Positions 1-9,488 of a stretch of 64,000 nucleotides of DNA are shown in pieces. Within the stretch, counting starts at the first letter, position 1; the number at the start of each line of letters is the position of its first letter. The DNA is from an uncultured Thalassotalea sp. (GTDB lineage: Bacteria > Pseudomonadota > Gammaproteobacteria > Enterobacterales > Alteromonadaceae): the NCBI GenBank assembly GCA_947492575.1, contig CANLNK010000002.1, positions 345,304 to 409,303 on the forward strand, given 5' to 3'. Below the pieces are notes generated by a model. That model was not told where the DNA came from. It worked only from the letters and a program-made list of their open reading frames with translations, and did not search any database. A program made the translations under genes and the position numbers.

Positions 1-1377
1 TTTATCAATACCATTACCATTGTCTTTGTAGAGTAATGTTAGGTAGCCATTGTTCTCACTAAACTGAATGCTAATTTCACCTTCTTCACGACCTTCAAAG
101 CCATGAATATGCGAATTCATCAGAAAGTTCGTTAATATCTGGTTCCATGCACTCGGATAAGTGACAAATTCAAAGTCACGGTCAACGTCGATAACAATAT
201 CGTACTTCTTGCGCTTAAACATGGTCTTCACAGTGTTAACCACGTCATTAACATGTTGAGCAAGATTAATTTTAAGTTCAGGGTCAGTATGTTGTTCCAC
301 AGCAACAGACTTAAAGCCACGAATCAATTCGACAGACTTATTTAAACTGCGCTCGATAATTTGCTGGTACTCTAGCAACAACTCCAACGTATCGACCAAT
401 TGGCTTTTTGTGAGCTCTTGGTTATCGACAGCAGATTTTAAGCCATCGACTTTCTCTCTCAGCGCCGTAATTGACGTGACACAAATACCCAACGGCGTGT
501 TTACTTCATGAGCAACACCAGCGACCAATTGACCAAGTGAAGCCATTTTTTCCGATTGTACCAATTGGTCTTTGGCCAAGGTTAAATCGTCCAAAGACTG
601 TTGTAATTGGCTGTTACTTTCTTCAAGCTTGGCGGTGCGGTCAAACACTTTAATTTCTAATTCGCCATTCAGCTGAATTAACGCATTCTCCGCCTCTTCC
701 AATCGGAAAATATCACTCTTGATTTGTTCGCGCATTTGGTTCATTGCGTCAACCAAATAATCGAGTTCGTCTCGTGCTTTAGGACGGTTTTGTAGCTCGA
801 GCGTTTTATCTAAGTTATCGCCTGCCAGTTGCTGTGCATAATTGGTAATCGCATAAATATGACGTGTTACAGTCCAGTGAACAACGAACATTAAAACGAA
901 GGCTACAATGAAAATCTTGATGAATTCAGACGTAATGATAAAGCCGGCTTTTTGCCAGAGGCGGGCGTAAATATCATCGTAATTTGCAAACACTTGAAGC
1001 GTGCCTATCGGGTTTTCACCATAGACAATTTGATATTCTTCAAAGATGCGTTGTTCCACAACAGACGGATCGCCAAACTCGTGTTCATTACCTAGGTCGG
1101 TAACGACTTTAGCGTAGGAAATATCAGGAAGATCAACGATACCTTTAATTTGCTGCTCCATAAGCGGCTCATTAAAGTCCCACAGGCTTGTCGCCATCGA
1201 CGGGATGTAACTCGTTTCAATATTGTTAAAGCGCTGCTGTAAGCTAGATATATCGTCTGTGTAATCTGAGTACAGCTGAACAAACGTCGAAGCAATCGAT
1301 AGCAAAGAGCTACACAACAGAATGTAAACTAATACACGCCGACTTAGCTTATTGTTGTAGTCAAACAGTTTACTCAT
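1..1377 (-). CDS. sensor histidine kinase (C-terminus cut by window edge)
   Basis: The reading frame opens at an ATG at 1375-1377 and runs off the left edge, giving about 459 residues. It starts [17 protein letters not shown] and has a first membrane helix near residues 14-34. An extracytoplasmic sensor stretch of about 110 residues follows, then a second membrane helix and a HAMP-like linker with coiled coil. The HisKA phosphoacceptor motif AHEVNTPLG places the His near residue 290. The N box ([10 protein letters not shown]) and G1 box (DNGNGI) of the ATPase domain can be read before the sequence ends. It would autophosphorylate and signal to a response regulator not in view. The ligand is not recognisable. 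The C-terminal end, and any receiver domain, lies outside the window. Confidence 0.9.
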   Translation of the reverse strand, partial: MSKLFDYNNKLSRRVLVYILLCSSLLSIASTFVQLYSDYTDDISSLQQRFNNIETSYIPSMATSLWDFNEPLMEQQIKGIVDLPDISYAKVVTDLGNEHEFGDPSVVEQRIFEEYQIVYGENPIGTLQVFANYDDIYARLWQKAGFIITSEFIKIFIVAFVLMFVVHWTVTRHIYAITNYAQQLAGDNLDKTLELQNRPKARDELDYLVDAMNQMREQIKSDIFRLEEAENALIQLNGELEIKVFDRTAKLEESNSQLQQSLDDLTLAKDQLVQSEKMASLGQLVAGVAHEVNTPLGICVTSITALREKVDGLKSAVDNQELTKSQLVDTLELLLEYQQIIERSLNKSVELIRGFKSVAVEQHTDPELKINLAQHVNDVVNTVKTMFKRKKYDIVIDVDRDFEFVTYPSAWNQILTNFLMNSHIHGFEGREEGEISIQFSENNGYLTLLYKDNGNGIDK

Positions 1378-1677
1378 GAACTAATCCACAAACTCCATGA
1401 AATCCTGTGCGAAGTTTAACGATAAAGTTAAGTTTAATTACCGAATAATCGCAAGTTGTAACAACCTTTATAACGTCTATAGACAACATGTCAATAAATT
1501 CACACCTTGAAATTTGAAAGTTAACAAGTTTTAAACAAACATGCCTACATAACACGTGACTATTATCAGTTTGTTTACATTCTCGACATCGGCGCTATAA
1601 AAACCAACAGAGAGCATAATTATCACACAAAAAGTGTGGAGAAACACAAACTATTACAAAACCCTGCGAATAAATCC
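1378..1677. other. intergenic region upstream of the histidine kinase
   Basis: About 300 bases between the kinase start and the terminator of the cytochrome cluster. It is AT-rich and should hold the kinase promoter. A short hairpin (CACAC-N5-GTGTG near 1624-1638) is the only structure seen. No credible coding frame was found. Confidence 0.5.
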
Positions 1678-1709
1678 TAAAAAGCCAGTGATTTATCACT
1701 GGCTTTTTA
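1678..1709 (-). terminator. rho-independent terminator of the cytochrome cluster
   Basis: A perfect 14-bp inverted repeat (arms 1678-1691 and 1696-1709, loop TTTA) ends in a T run on the minus strand, about 25 bases after the beta-helix gene stop. The outer part of the stem is an A/T run, so it could also work on the plus strand. Confidence 0.85.
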
Positions 1710-1732
1710 GTAAGTACCGAAACAAGAACAAA

Positions 1733-3250
1733 CTAATTGGTGCGGGAAAGCATATACTCAGCAACGGCTAGGCGCGTTTCTTCATCTAAGTAATTTTGTG
1801 GTGGCATTTCTGGGTAGTCATCGCGTTTCTTCACGGGATTAGCGATGTAATCAGCCAATCCTCTCGGGTTATCCATATAGAGTGCTTGAATGATTTGAAC
1901 AGGTGGACCAATCATGCGGCCAGTATATGTATGACAACCGGTACATATACCTAAATAAGCGATTTTGCCTTTCTCGCTTCCTTTAATCTCACGCGGCGGT
2001 ACTGGCTCATCTAAAATATACGTATCAATCGCATCTGTATTAGTAAAGCTACACTCCGCCCAGTCATTTACACCAACAGTGACATAGCGATGGCGGTTGA
2101 TAATGCAACTATCTCTCGATGTGCCAACTCGCAGGATATCTGGTTGCCCTTGCTTAAACTCTGTAAGCATGAGTGCTTTCGCTTCATCGATCGTGTCATA
2201 ACCGTTATTCATCATCAGGTTATTCAAAATCATGATTTTGTCTGGCTTAGAATCAGCTTCTGGATCAATTGTGGTATTAGGTGCATTTTCGTGGTCAGTA
2301 ATGATGATGCCCGCGGTCTTATTACCAGTGATGATGTTGTCTTCCACAATCACTTCATCAGCCGCCATAATCAAAATACCAGTACCGGCTGGAATACCGG
2401 CAACTGTTGAACCTGGTGCACCAAAGTTCGCTGTATTGTTATTAACGATAAAGTTATCGCGAATAATGACATCAAAGGTTGTTTTGATCGGGAGGCCAGG
2501 CGTAATAAACGCTAAAATTCCGCCAGTGTTATTGTGAACATAATTATTCTCGACAATCGCATGGCGCGAATTCTCAATCTCGATACCAGCAACTGAATCG
2601 AATACTTCATTGCGAGAAACGTGAATGTTGTCACTCATGCCCACATAAATTGCGGCATCTTCAATGCCAGAAATAACGTTACCTTCTACAATACCGTTTT
2701 TGCCCAGCTGAGGAAAAATACCGTAAACGCCAGTATCTACGATAATATTGTCACGAATCTCAAAGTTATTGCCCGCTTGTCCCATAATGGCATTGCCCTT
2801 GTATTTGGTGATCAACATGTTTTGAACAACAATATTGTTGCCTGAATACAAGATAGCGTCGTTAAGCTTTCCCTGTCCGTCCATCGTAGCGCGCTTGCCT
2901 TCCTTTATAACGCCAATAATGCGAATGTCGTCTTTATCGATATAGACTGTTTCATGATAGCTTCCTGGCATAACTTGAATCGTATCGCCCGGTGTTGCCG
3001 CTTTAACTGCTTCCATGATGGATTCGCCTGGGTTAACAATATGCGTTTTGCCATTGGCGGTTCGTTCAGCAAGTGCTGTTGTTGTTTTGTTGCCACTGTT
3101 AACATCAGCGTCCGCATTTTTGTCATAGCCACCGCCATAACTTGCACCGCCTGCGCTTGTGGTAATAACAGGTTTGCTCGAACCTCCCCCCAGGTACATG
3201 CCCACAGCAAATGCGACGGCAATAAATATAATGCCCAGTACTTTATTCAT
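1733..3250 (-). CDS. parallel beta-helix protein with C-terminal cytochrome c domain
   Basis: A 505-residue exported protein. An N-terminal hydrophobic segment (residues 4-21) without a lipobox Cys looks like a signal anchor, followed by a Gly/Ser-rich linker. Residues about 70-360 carry many short repeats of the right-handed parallel beta-helix (NosD/CASH) type, such as VQNMLITKYKGNAI and IVENNYVHNNTGGI. The last 70 residues form a small cytochrome c domain with CTGCH at 436-440 and a likely axial Met at 482 (YPEMPP). The start lies 2 bases after the di-heme peroxidase stop, so the two are translationally linked. Beta-helix proteins beside di-heme cytochromes are known as an uncharacterised pairing in Shewanella-like bacteria; the heme domain fused on the same chain is the unusual feature. 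Substrate unknown. Confidence 0.85.
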   Translation of the reverse strand: MNKVLGIIFIAVAFAVGMYLGGGSSKPVITTSAGGASYGGGYDKNADADVNSGNKTTTALAERTANGKTHIVNPGESIMEAVKAATPGDTIQVMPGSYHETVYIDKDDIRIIGVIKEGKRATMDGQGKLNDAILYSGNNIVVQNMLITKYKGNAIMGQAGNNFEIRDNIIVDTGVYGIFPQLGKNGIVEGNVISGIEDAAIYVGMSDNIHVSRNEVFDSVAGIEIENSRHAIVENNYVHNNTGGILAFITPGLPIKTTFDVIIRDNFIVNNNTANFGAPGSTVAGIPAGTGILIMAADEVIVEDNIITGNKTAGIIITDHENAPNTTIDPEADSKPDKIMILNNLMMNNGYDTIDEAKALMLTEFKQGQPDILRVGTSRDSCIINRHRYVTVGVNDWAECSFTNTDAIDTYILDEPVPPREIKGSEKGKIAYLGICTGCHTYTGRMIGPPVQIIQALYMDNPRGLADYIANPVKKRDDYPEMPPQNYLDEETRLAVAEYMLSRTN

Positions 3251-3252
3251 AG

Positions 3253-4680
3253 TTAGTCTCCGACTAGGTGCTTAGTTGCTAAGTTTTTATTTGTTTTTAT
3301 GTTTTGATTTGACTGTTTAGTTGGTTGCTTTGCTGACAGATTTACTGACGGTTTAACAGCGTTTTTACCTCTTACGCGAGCTTGATATGCTGCGTCTACT
3401 GGCGGCAGTCCGGAAGGTAATACTTCAGGCACTTCTGGTGTTAAGCTTTCATCAGTTAAGGTGCCAAGGAACTCAACGATTAGGTCAAGTTCCTCACCTG
3501 TGAGGTTTGGCTCCCAGATATGCCAATGCAAATGCAGCTTCTGATCTTTGGGTACTGCATGACCACGACCTTTGTTGTAGAACTCTACCGAATCCCTTAG
3601 CTCAGAAAAGTTACCTGCATGCATATAGGGCGGCGTTTTCACAATGTTTCTTAGCGTTGGGACTTTAAAACCACCACGGAGTTTTTTAGCTTGAAAGGTA
3701 TTCTCCGCTCCAACGTCGAAAGGCATGCCTTCAGCTTCTGGCACGCCAATAACTGCTACTTGGTTATTGGTAAACAAAGGCGGTTGATGACACTCAGCAC
3801 AGCGAGCAACAAACGAACGAAACACGTTGTGCCCATGCTTTTCACGTTCGGTTAACGCATCGTGATAGCCGTGAGCGTATTGATCATAGCGACTATTCAA
3901 TGAAATAAGAGAAGTTTGAAACGCAGTCAGCGCCGTGTAGATATTGTTAAGCGAAATAGAACTGGATCCCGAGCCTTCAATATCATTCTCGCTTTTGCTG
4001 CTCCCAGCTTTATCAGCGAAAGAATCTGGAAATGCTTGAGCAAATAACTGGCGATAAACACCGTTACTCTCAAGTGATGCCAGCAAGTGTGTTGGGGAGT
4101 TTCCCATTTCTTTAGCATCAAAAAGTGGGCCGACAGCTTGCTGTTCAAGACTTGCTGCTCGAGCATCCCAGAAAAACTTATCTAAAAATGCAACGTTCCA
4201 TAGTGTTGGCGCTGAGCGAGCCACCTTTTCACCAGTTACGCCGATACTACGGTCTAAATCGTCACTAAAACCTCTATCGGGTTGATGACAGCTCGCACAC
4301 GAAATTGAGCCGTCTTTTGACAGCAGCGGATCGAAAAACAAATAACGCCCTAAGTCTATTTGTGCAGGTGTAAAGCCATCTCTGTGCTTAGGTAAAGAGG
4401 TTTGTGTGCCGCCCACTCCTCGACCTTGTACAGAGCGATAAAATTGATAACGAGTAACCAACCTGCAGACGCCTGCATCAGTGAGTTCGAAACTCGGTGG
4501 GCAGTGCTTTGCAAGCGTTATAGATTGAGGTCTTTGTAGCGTTCTATAGTTGAGTTCTGGACCCTCAATTTTCGCAATATTCGTAACTATCTCAACATTT
4601 GCAAAGGCATAGGGTTGTGTCAAAGCGATTATAAGCGACAAAGTTACAACCAAAATTAGAGTTAACATCAAAGCGCGCAT
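3253..4680 (-). CDS. di-heme cytochrome c peroxidase / MauG-family protein
   Basis: 475 residues with a signal peptide (about 1-27). Two heme sites are present: CASCH at 128-132, followed by QPDRGFSDD, and CAECH at 294-298. The family signatures RSAPTLWN and YMHAGNFSEL are also present. Members of the CcpA/MauG family either reduce peroxide or oxidise a partner protein in the periplasm. A Ser/Gly-rich insert near residues 222-245 and a basic, Asn/Lys-rich C-terminal tail (about 430-475) go beyond the usual core. An N-terminal Cys pair (C60, C72) could form a disulfide. It lies between cytochrome c4 (11 bases upstream) and the beta-helix cytochrome (2 bases downstream), which are plausible electron donor and target. 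Peroxidase versus protein-modifying activity cannot be settled here. Confidence 0.88.
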   Translation of the reverse strand: MRALMLTLILVVTLSLIIALTQPYAFANVEIVTNIAKIEGPELNYRTLQRPQSITLAKHCPPSFELTDAGVCRLVTRYQFYRSVQGRGVGGTQTSLPKHRDGFTPAQIDLGRYLFFDPLLSKDGSISCASCHQPDRGFSDDLDRSIGVTGEKVARSAPTLWNVAFLDKFFWDARAASLEQQAVGPLFDAKEMGNSPTHLLASLESNGVYRQLFAQAFPDSFADKAGSSKSENDIEGSGSSSISLNNIYTALTAFQTSLISLNSRYDQYAHGYHDALTEREKHGHNVFRSFVARCAECHQPPLFTNNQVAVIGVPEAEGMPFDVGAENTFQAKKLRGGFKVPTLRNIVKTPPYMHAGNFSELRDSVEFYNKGRGHAVPKDQKLHLHWHIWEPNLTGEELDLIVEFLGTLTDESLTPEVPEVLPSGLPPVDAAYQARVRGKNAVKPSVNLSAKQPTKQSNQNIKTNKNLATKHLVGD

Positions 4681-4691
4681 GACACAGACCT

Positions 4692-5363
4692 TTAGCGCTG
4701 CTGAGCGATATAATAGAGGATGTCGTTGAGCTCTTTTTCTGAGACAACCTTCGCCATCATCGCCATTTGTTTACCCAGCTTGTCGTCAGGGTGCTTACCA
4801 CGTATACCGCTCACAAAATTGCTCATTTGTCGCTTCAGATAAGTATTTTGTAAACCCGCTAATTTAGGGGCTTTAAAGGATTCATTACCCTCCGCTTTAC
4901 CACCATGACAAGCGCCACATTTTGCTTGATAGTAACGAGAACCGTTTTTTAGATCGCCTGCTACTTTTTCTGGAGCAGCCTTACCTGATAAATTGCTCAC
5001 ATAAGCCGCCAATGCAATAACATCTTTGTCGTTTAGCTGACTAACCATTGCGCGCATTTGCTGCCCTTGCGCGTCTTGTGGATGACTGCCACGTATACCT
5101 GAGATGAAATGTGCTAGCTGACGCTCGAGATACCACGCTTGCATGCCGGCAATAGCTGGAGATTTTAATGCAGTATTTCCTTCACCTTTTTGTCCATGGC
5201 AAGCCACACAGGTTTGATAGAGTTTTTCTGCTTCGCTGGCGCTTGCTTCAAATGCGCCTAGAAAAATGACAACACAATAAGCAATATTAGGCAGTGAAAA
5301 CCTGCATATATTTTTTGAAAGCGACTTCCAAAAAATAGCAATAGAAGGAGGTAAAAAGCGCAT
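4692..5363 (-). CDS. di-heme cytochrome c4
   Basis: 223 residues made of two homologous cytochrome c halves, each with CxACHG: C52-H56 (CVACHGQKGEGN) and C149-H153 (CGACHGGKAEGN). Each half also carries the repeated SGIRG(S/K)HP segment and a conserved Met. This is the cytochrome c4 layout, a periplasmic electron carrier. The N-terminal leader is long (about 43 residues, hydrophobic core 25-40); a start further downstream is possible but no better ribosome site was seen. It is first of three closely spaced cytochrome genes and probably feeds the di-heme peroxidase. Confidence 0.92.
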   Translation of the reverse strand: MRFLPPSIAIFWKSLSKNICRFSLPNIAYCVVIFLGAFEASASEAEKLYQTCVACHGQKGEGNTALKSPAIAGMQAWYLERQLAHFISGIRGSHPQDAQGQQMRAMVSQLNDKDVIALAAYVSNLSGKAAPEKVAGDLKNGSRYYQAKCGACHGGKAEGNESFKAPKLAGLQNTYLKRQMSNFVSGIRGKHPDDKLGKQMAMMAKVVSEKELNDILYYIAQQR

Positions 5364-5543
5364 AGCAAACTCTGTAAATACGAATACTTGCGTTCACTAT
5401 AAAGTTGCCAATAGTTAGATGCTGACGGATTCCAAAGAAAAGCTGACGAATTTCAAAATAACTCAGTATTTGTAGTATTTACCGTCAAAATTCTCAGCCT
5501 TCCTATTCACGTTGACGCAATATTTCCACAATGAATATGGAGG

Positions 5544-6581
5544 TTATGCGACATGCTTCTTACGATATTCTGTTGGCGTAATACCGTGAGTGGTTTTGAA
5601 TGCTTTATTAAACGAACTTAAACTGCGAAAGCCACTTTCTAGCGCCAACGTTAACACGGGGGTTTGAACAAAGTTTGGCTCAATCAACTTTTCAGTCACT
5701 TCTTGGATGCGATAATGGTTTAAGAAGTCATTAAAATTCCGATAATTTAATTCGCCGTTGATTAAATGGCGTAGTTTGTATTCGTGAATTGCTAAGTGTT
5801 TGGCAAATGAAGCAATGGTTAACCCCTCTTGTTGGTAGAGTTTGTCTTGTTCCATTGCCGCAGTAATTCGGCCAATTTCTTTGCTTTGAATGGTTTCAGC
5901 CTCAACGGTTTCACTGACCTCTTGTTTTTGTGGCACAAACAAGACTTTCAATTTGCTTTCGAAAAGGAAGTAGTTAATCGCCGTCACTAAACCTGCCATT
6001 AACGCACTTTTTATCACCAGTAAGCCTTGCCATTGAATATCAAGCAGCTGTTCAACAACAAAAACTAATACAATATAAACAGCAGAGACACTAATGACAC
6101 CGCCTCGAATATAGCGACGTTCTTGAATAAGATCATCTCGCCATGTCAGCATGGATATATAGAGCGCGTGGAATATCAAACTCAATTCAAGTGTTAATTG
6201 GCAATACAAGTATACTAAAGCAGCATTCACGTGTTGCGAAAGCTCAAAGCCAAATGCAACCTGAACTAGCTTAACCGACATAGGGAATAATAACGTAGAG
6301 GAGGCGAGCCAATACTGCCAAGGTTTGATGTCCACTCTATCAGCGAATACCTTCATCGCCGCCAACCAAAAAACGCCAGGTAATGCATTGCCAGCGATAA
6401 ACCCTAAGTAAAACATCGTCGGATGATAAGGATATAGCTCACCGAGAATATAGCCAGCAACGCATAATAAAAGTAAGCAGAAAATTTGAATAGAGCGGCT
6501 ATTTTTTGCATGTTTTGCTAACAATAAAACCGCCAGCAGTAATTGCGCAAATGCGAAATGGGAAAACAACAGGTTGAGCAT
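5544..6581 (-). CDS. membrane-bound AraC-family transcriptional regulator
   Basis: 345 residues. The first 210 hold about seven hydrophobic helices. A linker leads to an AraC-type double helix-turn-helix at about 240-345, containing LTIASFAKHLAIHEYKLRHL and ending ESGFRSLSSFNKAFKTTHG then ITPTEYRKKH. Such 7TM-AraC proteins sense a signal in the membrane and bind DNA directly. It sits between the TonB receptor (upstream, with its own terminator) and the cytochrome cluster (downstream, same strand), and either could be its target. Ligand unknown. Confidence 0.85.
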   Translation of the reverse strand: MLNLLFSHFAFAQLLLAVLLLAKHAKNSRSIQIFCLLLLCVAGYILGELYPYHPTMFYLGFIAGNALPGVFWLAAMKVFADRVDIKPWQYWLASSTLLFPMSVKLVQVAFGFELSQHVNAALVYLYCQLTLELSLIFHALYISMLTWRDDLIQERRYIRGGVISVSAVYIVLVFVVEQLLDIQWQGLLVIKSALMAGLVTAINYFLFESKLKVLFVPQKQEVSETVEAETIQSKEIGRITAAMEQDKLYQQEGLTIASFAKHLAIHEYKLRHLINGELNYRNFNDFLNHYRIQEVTEKLIEPNFVQTPVLTLALESGFRSLSSFNKAFKTTHGITPTEYRKKHVA

Positions 6582-6687
6582 AAGTTATCGTTATATTTAT
6601 TTATCATGTTCAAAGTCATAGTAAAGCTTCGCGCTATAAAAGCAAATGGAAGCCAACAGCAATAATAAGACTAAGCTAGTGATGATA

Positions 6688-6713
6688 AGAAAAAGCCCAG
6701 CTTAACTGGGCTT
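6688..6713 (-). terminator. rho-independent terminator of the TonB receptor gene
   Basis: On the minus strand AAGCCCAG-TTAAG-CTGGGCTT is followed by a T run, about 33 bases past the receptor stop. The 8-bp stem is perfect. Confidence 0.85.
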
Positions 6714-6746
6714 GAAAAGATTTAAGATTGATTCGGAAAACAAGCA

Positions 6747-9488
6747 CTAAAATGAGTATTTAAAATCAATTCCTGTTTCTATACCGCGATTTATTCTGCC
6801 AACAGGCGTACCCAGCACGTCAGCAGTTAAGCCACCAATGCTCAACACATACCTTTCATCGAAGAGGTTTTTACCCCAAAGACCTATTTCTATGGTATCG
6901 CTGTCGTTAGCCCAAGAAAGTCTCGCATTGAGCAGGGAAGTGTCTCTAAAGTAGGCTTTAACTGCTTTTTTATAATCTTCCAGGCCTGGTTCGTCTGCAC
7001 GAGTATTTTCTCTAAATACATAATCTAAATGGAAATTGACCATGCCATAATCGGTATCAGGCGCCCAATCTAGCGTTAGCGTATAGTTCAGATCTGCATC
7101 AGTATCTGTGGTCGTCGCGGCAATTAAGTCACCCTCACCATTATAAAATTCTGGTGATTTGTTCTTCGTACTGCGAATTTCAGAAACAGCCCCCAAAGTT
7201 AAGCTTTGGCTTGCACGCCAACGAAGGTCGAATTCAATACCCGAGATCTCTCTATCTTCGTTGATAATTGTCGGTACAGCTTGCGGAGAACCTGGCGGTT
7301 TAGAGTCCACCGAACGTTGCAAATTTTCGAGTTCTAGGTAATAACCACTGATGTTCGCGACAAATTGCTGCCACAACACTGCCTTGTAACCAAATTCAAA
7401 GTTGGTCGTGTCTTCAGGCTCAAATGATTGAATACTTGGCGTTAATGAGTCAAAACCGCCAGACTTATAGCCCGTAGAATATGAGGCAAATAACATTTGA
7501 TCATCGTCTAACTGATAACTTGCGACGAGGCGACCTGTAATTTTATCCCAATCGTCTTCAGATTTTAGCATTACCTGCGGGAACAATAGATTGCTAACAC
7601 CTGGTCTCACTTGTGCAAAAGTAGTTGCTGGAATATCCCAAGTAAACGACTTCTCATCTCTTGAATAACGTAGACCAGCAACAATGTTCCATTTGTCGTT
7701 AACTTGATAGTCAACATCAGCGAATACACCCCAGTTAGTGAAGTCGCCCGTGTTATTAACTGACTCTTGCCACCACTGACCGCTGTAGCTAGGTCCCATT
7801 ACTTCTGCTAACCCCAGTTGACTGGCGACTATGTCGTATGTCACGTCGCCTGTTGCAGTAACAATATCGCTTGTTAAAGGCACACCTGGCATACCTATGG
7901 CCGCCATTATAGCATCGGCATAGCCTAATACATTGAGTGCACCAGCCCATTCATCAGCATTCCACATATGATCCATTGGAAATCCAGAAAGCGCGAAAAA
8001 CGTATCTACAGCGCCGCCGAAAGTTACCCCCGGGCCAAAAGCACCAGACGCCAATTCATCGCTTGTTCCACCGAGCATGGCAGCGACTTCTTCAGCAACG
8101 CCAACTTTAATAAAATTGTTGAGCTCACCAGTGATTAGTCTCGCTGCGGTATCAGCCGTTAGATTTAACTCTGTGGTTTGACTAACATCTTCTTTCGAAT
8201 ACGAGAACCCCGCAACCGCATTAATCTTGTCACTGACATAGTTAAGTTGGAGTTCAGTGTAGAAAATATCAGAATCTTCGTTATTAGATGTGTCGAAGTA
8301 GCGCGTAATATCCGCAGTACCATCTTCGTCTTGTCGGTTGACGGTTTCCCAGTCACGAAACGATGCTACATACTTCATTGACCAATTATCGTCAAACTGA
8401 TGCATTAACTTTGCTGTAACGCCATACATGTCACGCTTTTCAACGCCTTTACGAACGTCATTTTCACCTTTATCTGCGAATGCATCTGTACCGCCACTAT
8501 AGGCAAATTCACTAAAGCCTACTGCCATTGGAGGCCCTTGCTCTAGATCATCGTGATCGTACGCCAATCGGAATTGGGTTGCTGATGATATTTCCCATAA
8601 CATCGCAATGCGCGCCGCGTCATGTCTGCGCTCACCGAAGTCCCAAATTTTGTTGTTTTCATTCCAGCTTGGAAGTGCAATATTGTCGACGATACCGTCT
8701 TGAGCGTTACTTAAAATATTAGCTCGTACATAGAAATTATCGCTCAGCGGAATGTTAACCATGCCTTCATAGCGCTGTAAATTATCGGTACCAAGATGTG
8801 CCTTAACAAAACCTTCGAAGTCTGAAATCGGTGCATTCGGTACCATATTAACCACGCCCATCGCGGCATTTCGGCCGAACAATGTCCCCTGGGGCCCTTT
8901 TAATACCTCAATGCGTGCCATATCAGAGAAAATCACATTTTGAGCCGCTCGCGGCATATAAACATCATCATAGAAAGCTGCAGAAGAAGGGTCGCCTCCG
9001 ACACTGATGTTGGGGCTTGAAATACCACGCATAGTAATACCGGCTTGGGTCATATTGCCGTCTTCAAAGTCAAAGCCAGGAATGAACTTATCTACATCAC
9101 TAAGCAAAATAGAACTACTCTCTTCCAGCGTATCGGCGCTAACCGTACCTACGCTAACAGGGACTTTCATTATATTTTGCACACGTTTTTGAGCCGTTAC
9201 GGTAACGACCTCTATTTCTGAAAGGCTTTCACCGTTCGTTTCTTGTGCTTGAATAGATAAGGTGGGAACTAACACGGATAGCGCACAAGCAGGTAGCCAA
9301 ATCGAACGTAAGATAGTCCTTGTAATCTTGTTGAGAGTTAGTCCTTCTCTGGTTGATTGCGTTAAACAAGATGTCTTCGAAATTACTGATATGGACGATA
9401 TTTTGGATGACGGTATGGATGATATTTTAGACGAGTGTGCGGATGAAAATCGCGCTTGATTATCCCTAACTAGTGAACGTTGTGCCAT
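6747..9488 (-). CDS. TonB-dependent outer-membrane receptor with extended N-terminal leader
   Basis: 913 residues. A signal peptide (core about 58-80, ending SIQA) is followed by a plug domain (EVVTVTAQKR, then GITMRGISSP and LKGPQGTLFGRNA). A long beta-barrel follows, with a C-terminal Phe and the typical GLWGKNLFDERYVLSIGG. It resembles the large IroN/FecA-like receptors common in marine Alteromonadales; the ligand is not evident. About 50 Ser-rich residues precede the signal peptide and include a repeated KISSI(P/S) motif. The start is supported by AGGGGA about 8 bases upstream, and no later ATG, GTG or TTG was seen before the signal peptide. It ends at its own terminator, so it is transcribed apart from the AraC gene. 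Confidence 0.9.
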   Translation of the reverse strand: MAQRSLVRDNQARFSSAHSSKISSIPSSKISSISVISKTSCLTQSTREGLTLNKITRTILRSIWLPACALSVLVPTLSIQAQETNGESLSEIEVVTVTAQKRVQNIMKVPVSVGTVSADTLEESSSILLSDVDKFIPGFDFEDGNMTQAGITMRGISSPNISVGGDPSSAAFYDDVYMPRAAQNVIFSDMARIEVLKGPQGTLFGRNAAMGVVNMVPNAPISDFEGFVKAHLGTDNLQRYEGMVNIPLSDNFYVRANILSNAQDGIVDNIALPSWNENNKIWDFGERRHDAARIAMLWEISSATQFRLAYDHDDLEQGPPMAVGFSEFAYSGGTDAFADKGENDVRKGVEKRDMYGVTAKLMHQFDDNWSMKYVASFRDWETVNRQDEDGTADITRYFDTSNNEDSDIFYTELQLNYVSDKINAVAGFSYSKEDVSQTTELNLTADTAARLITGELNNFIKVGVAEEVAAMLGGTSDELASGAFGPGVTFGGAVDTFFALSGFPMDHMWNADEWAGALNVLGYADAIMAAIGMPGVPLTSDIVTATGDVTYDIVASQLGLAEVMGPSYSGQWWQESVNNTGDFTNWGVFADVDYQVNDKWNIVAGLRYSRDEKSFTWDIPATTFAQVRPGVSNLLFPQVMLKSEDDWDKITGRLVASYQLDDDQMLFASYSTGYKSGGFDSLTPSIQSFEPEDTTNFEFGYKAVLWQQFVANISGYYLELENLQRSVDSKPPGSPQAVPTIINEDREISGIEFDLRWRASQSLTLGAVSEIRSTKNKSPEFYNGEGDLIAATTTDTDADLNYTLTLDWAPDTDYGMVNFHLDYVFRENTRADEPGLEDYKKAVKAYFRDTSLLNARLSWANDSDTIEIGLWGKNLFDERYVLSIGGLTADVLGTPVGRINRGIETGIDFKYSF

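Noticed and set aside
1733..3250. Nitrous-oxide accessory protein NosD
   Set aside because: The beta-helix repeats are NosD-like, but no other nos gene is present and NosD does not carry a C-terminal cytochrome c.
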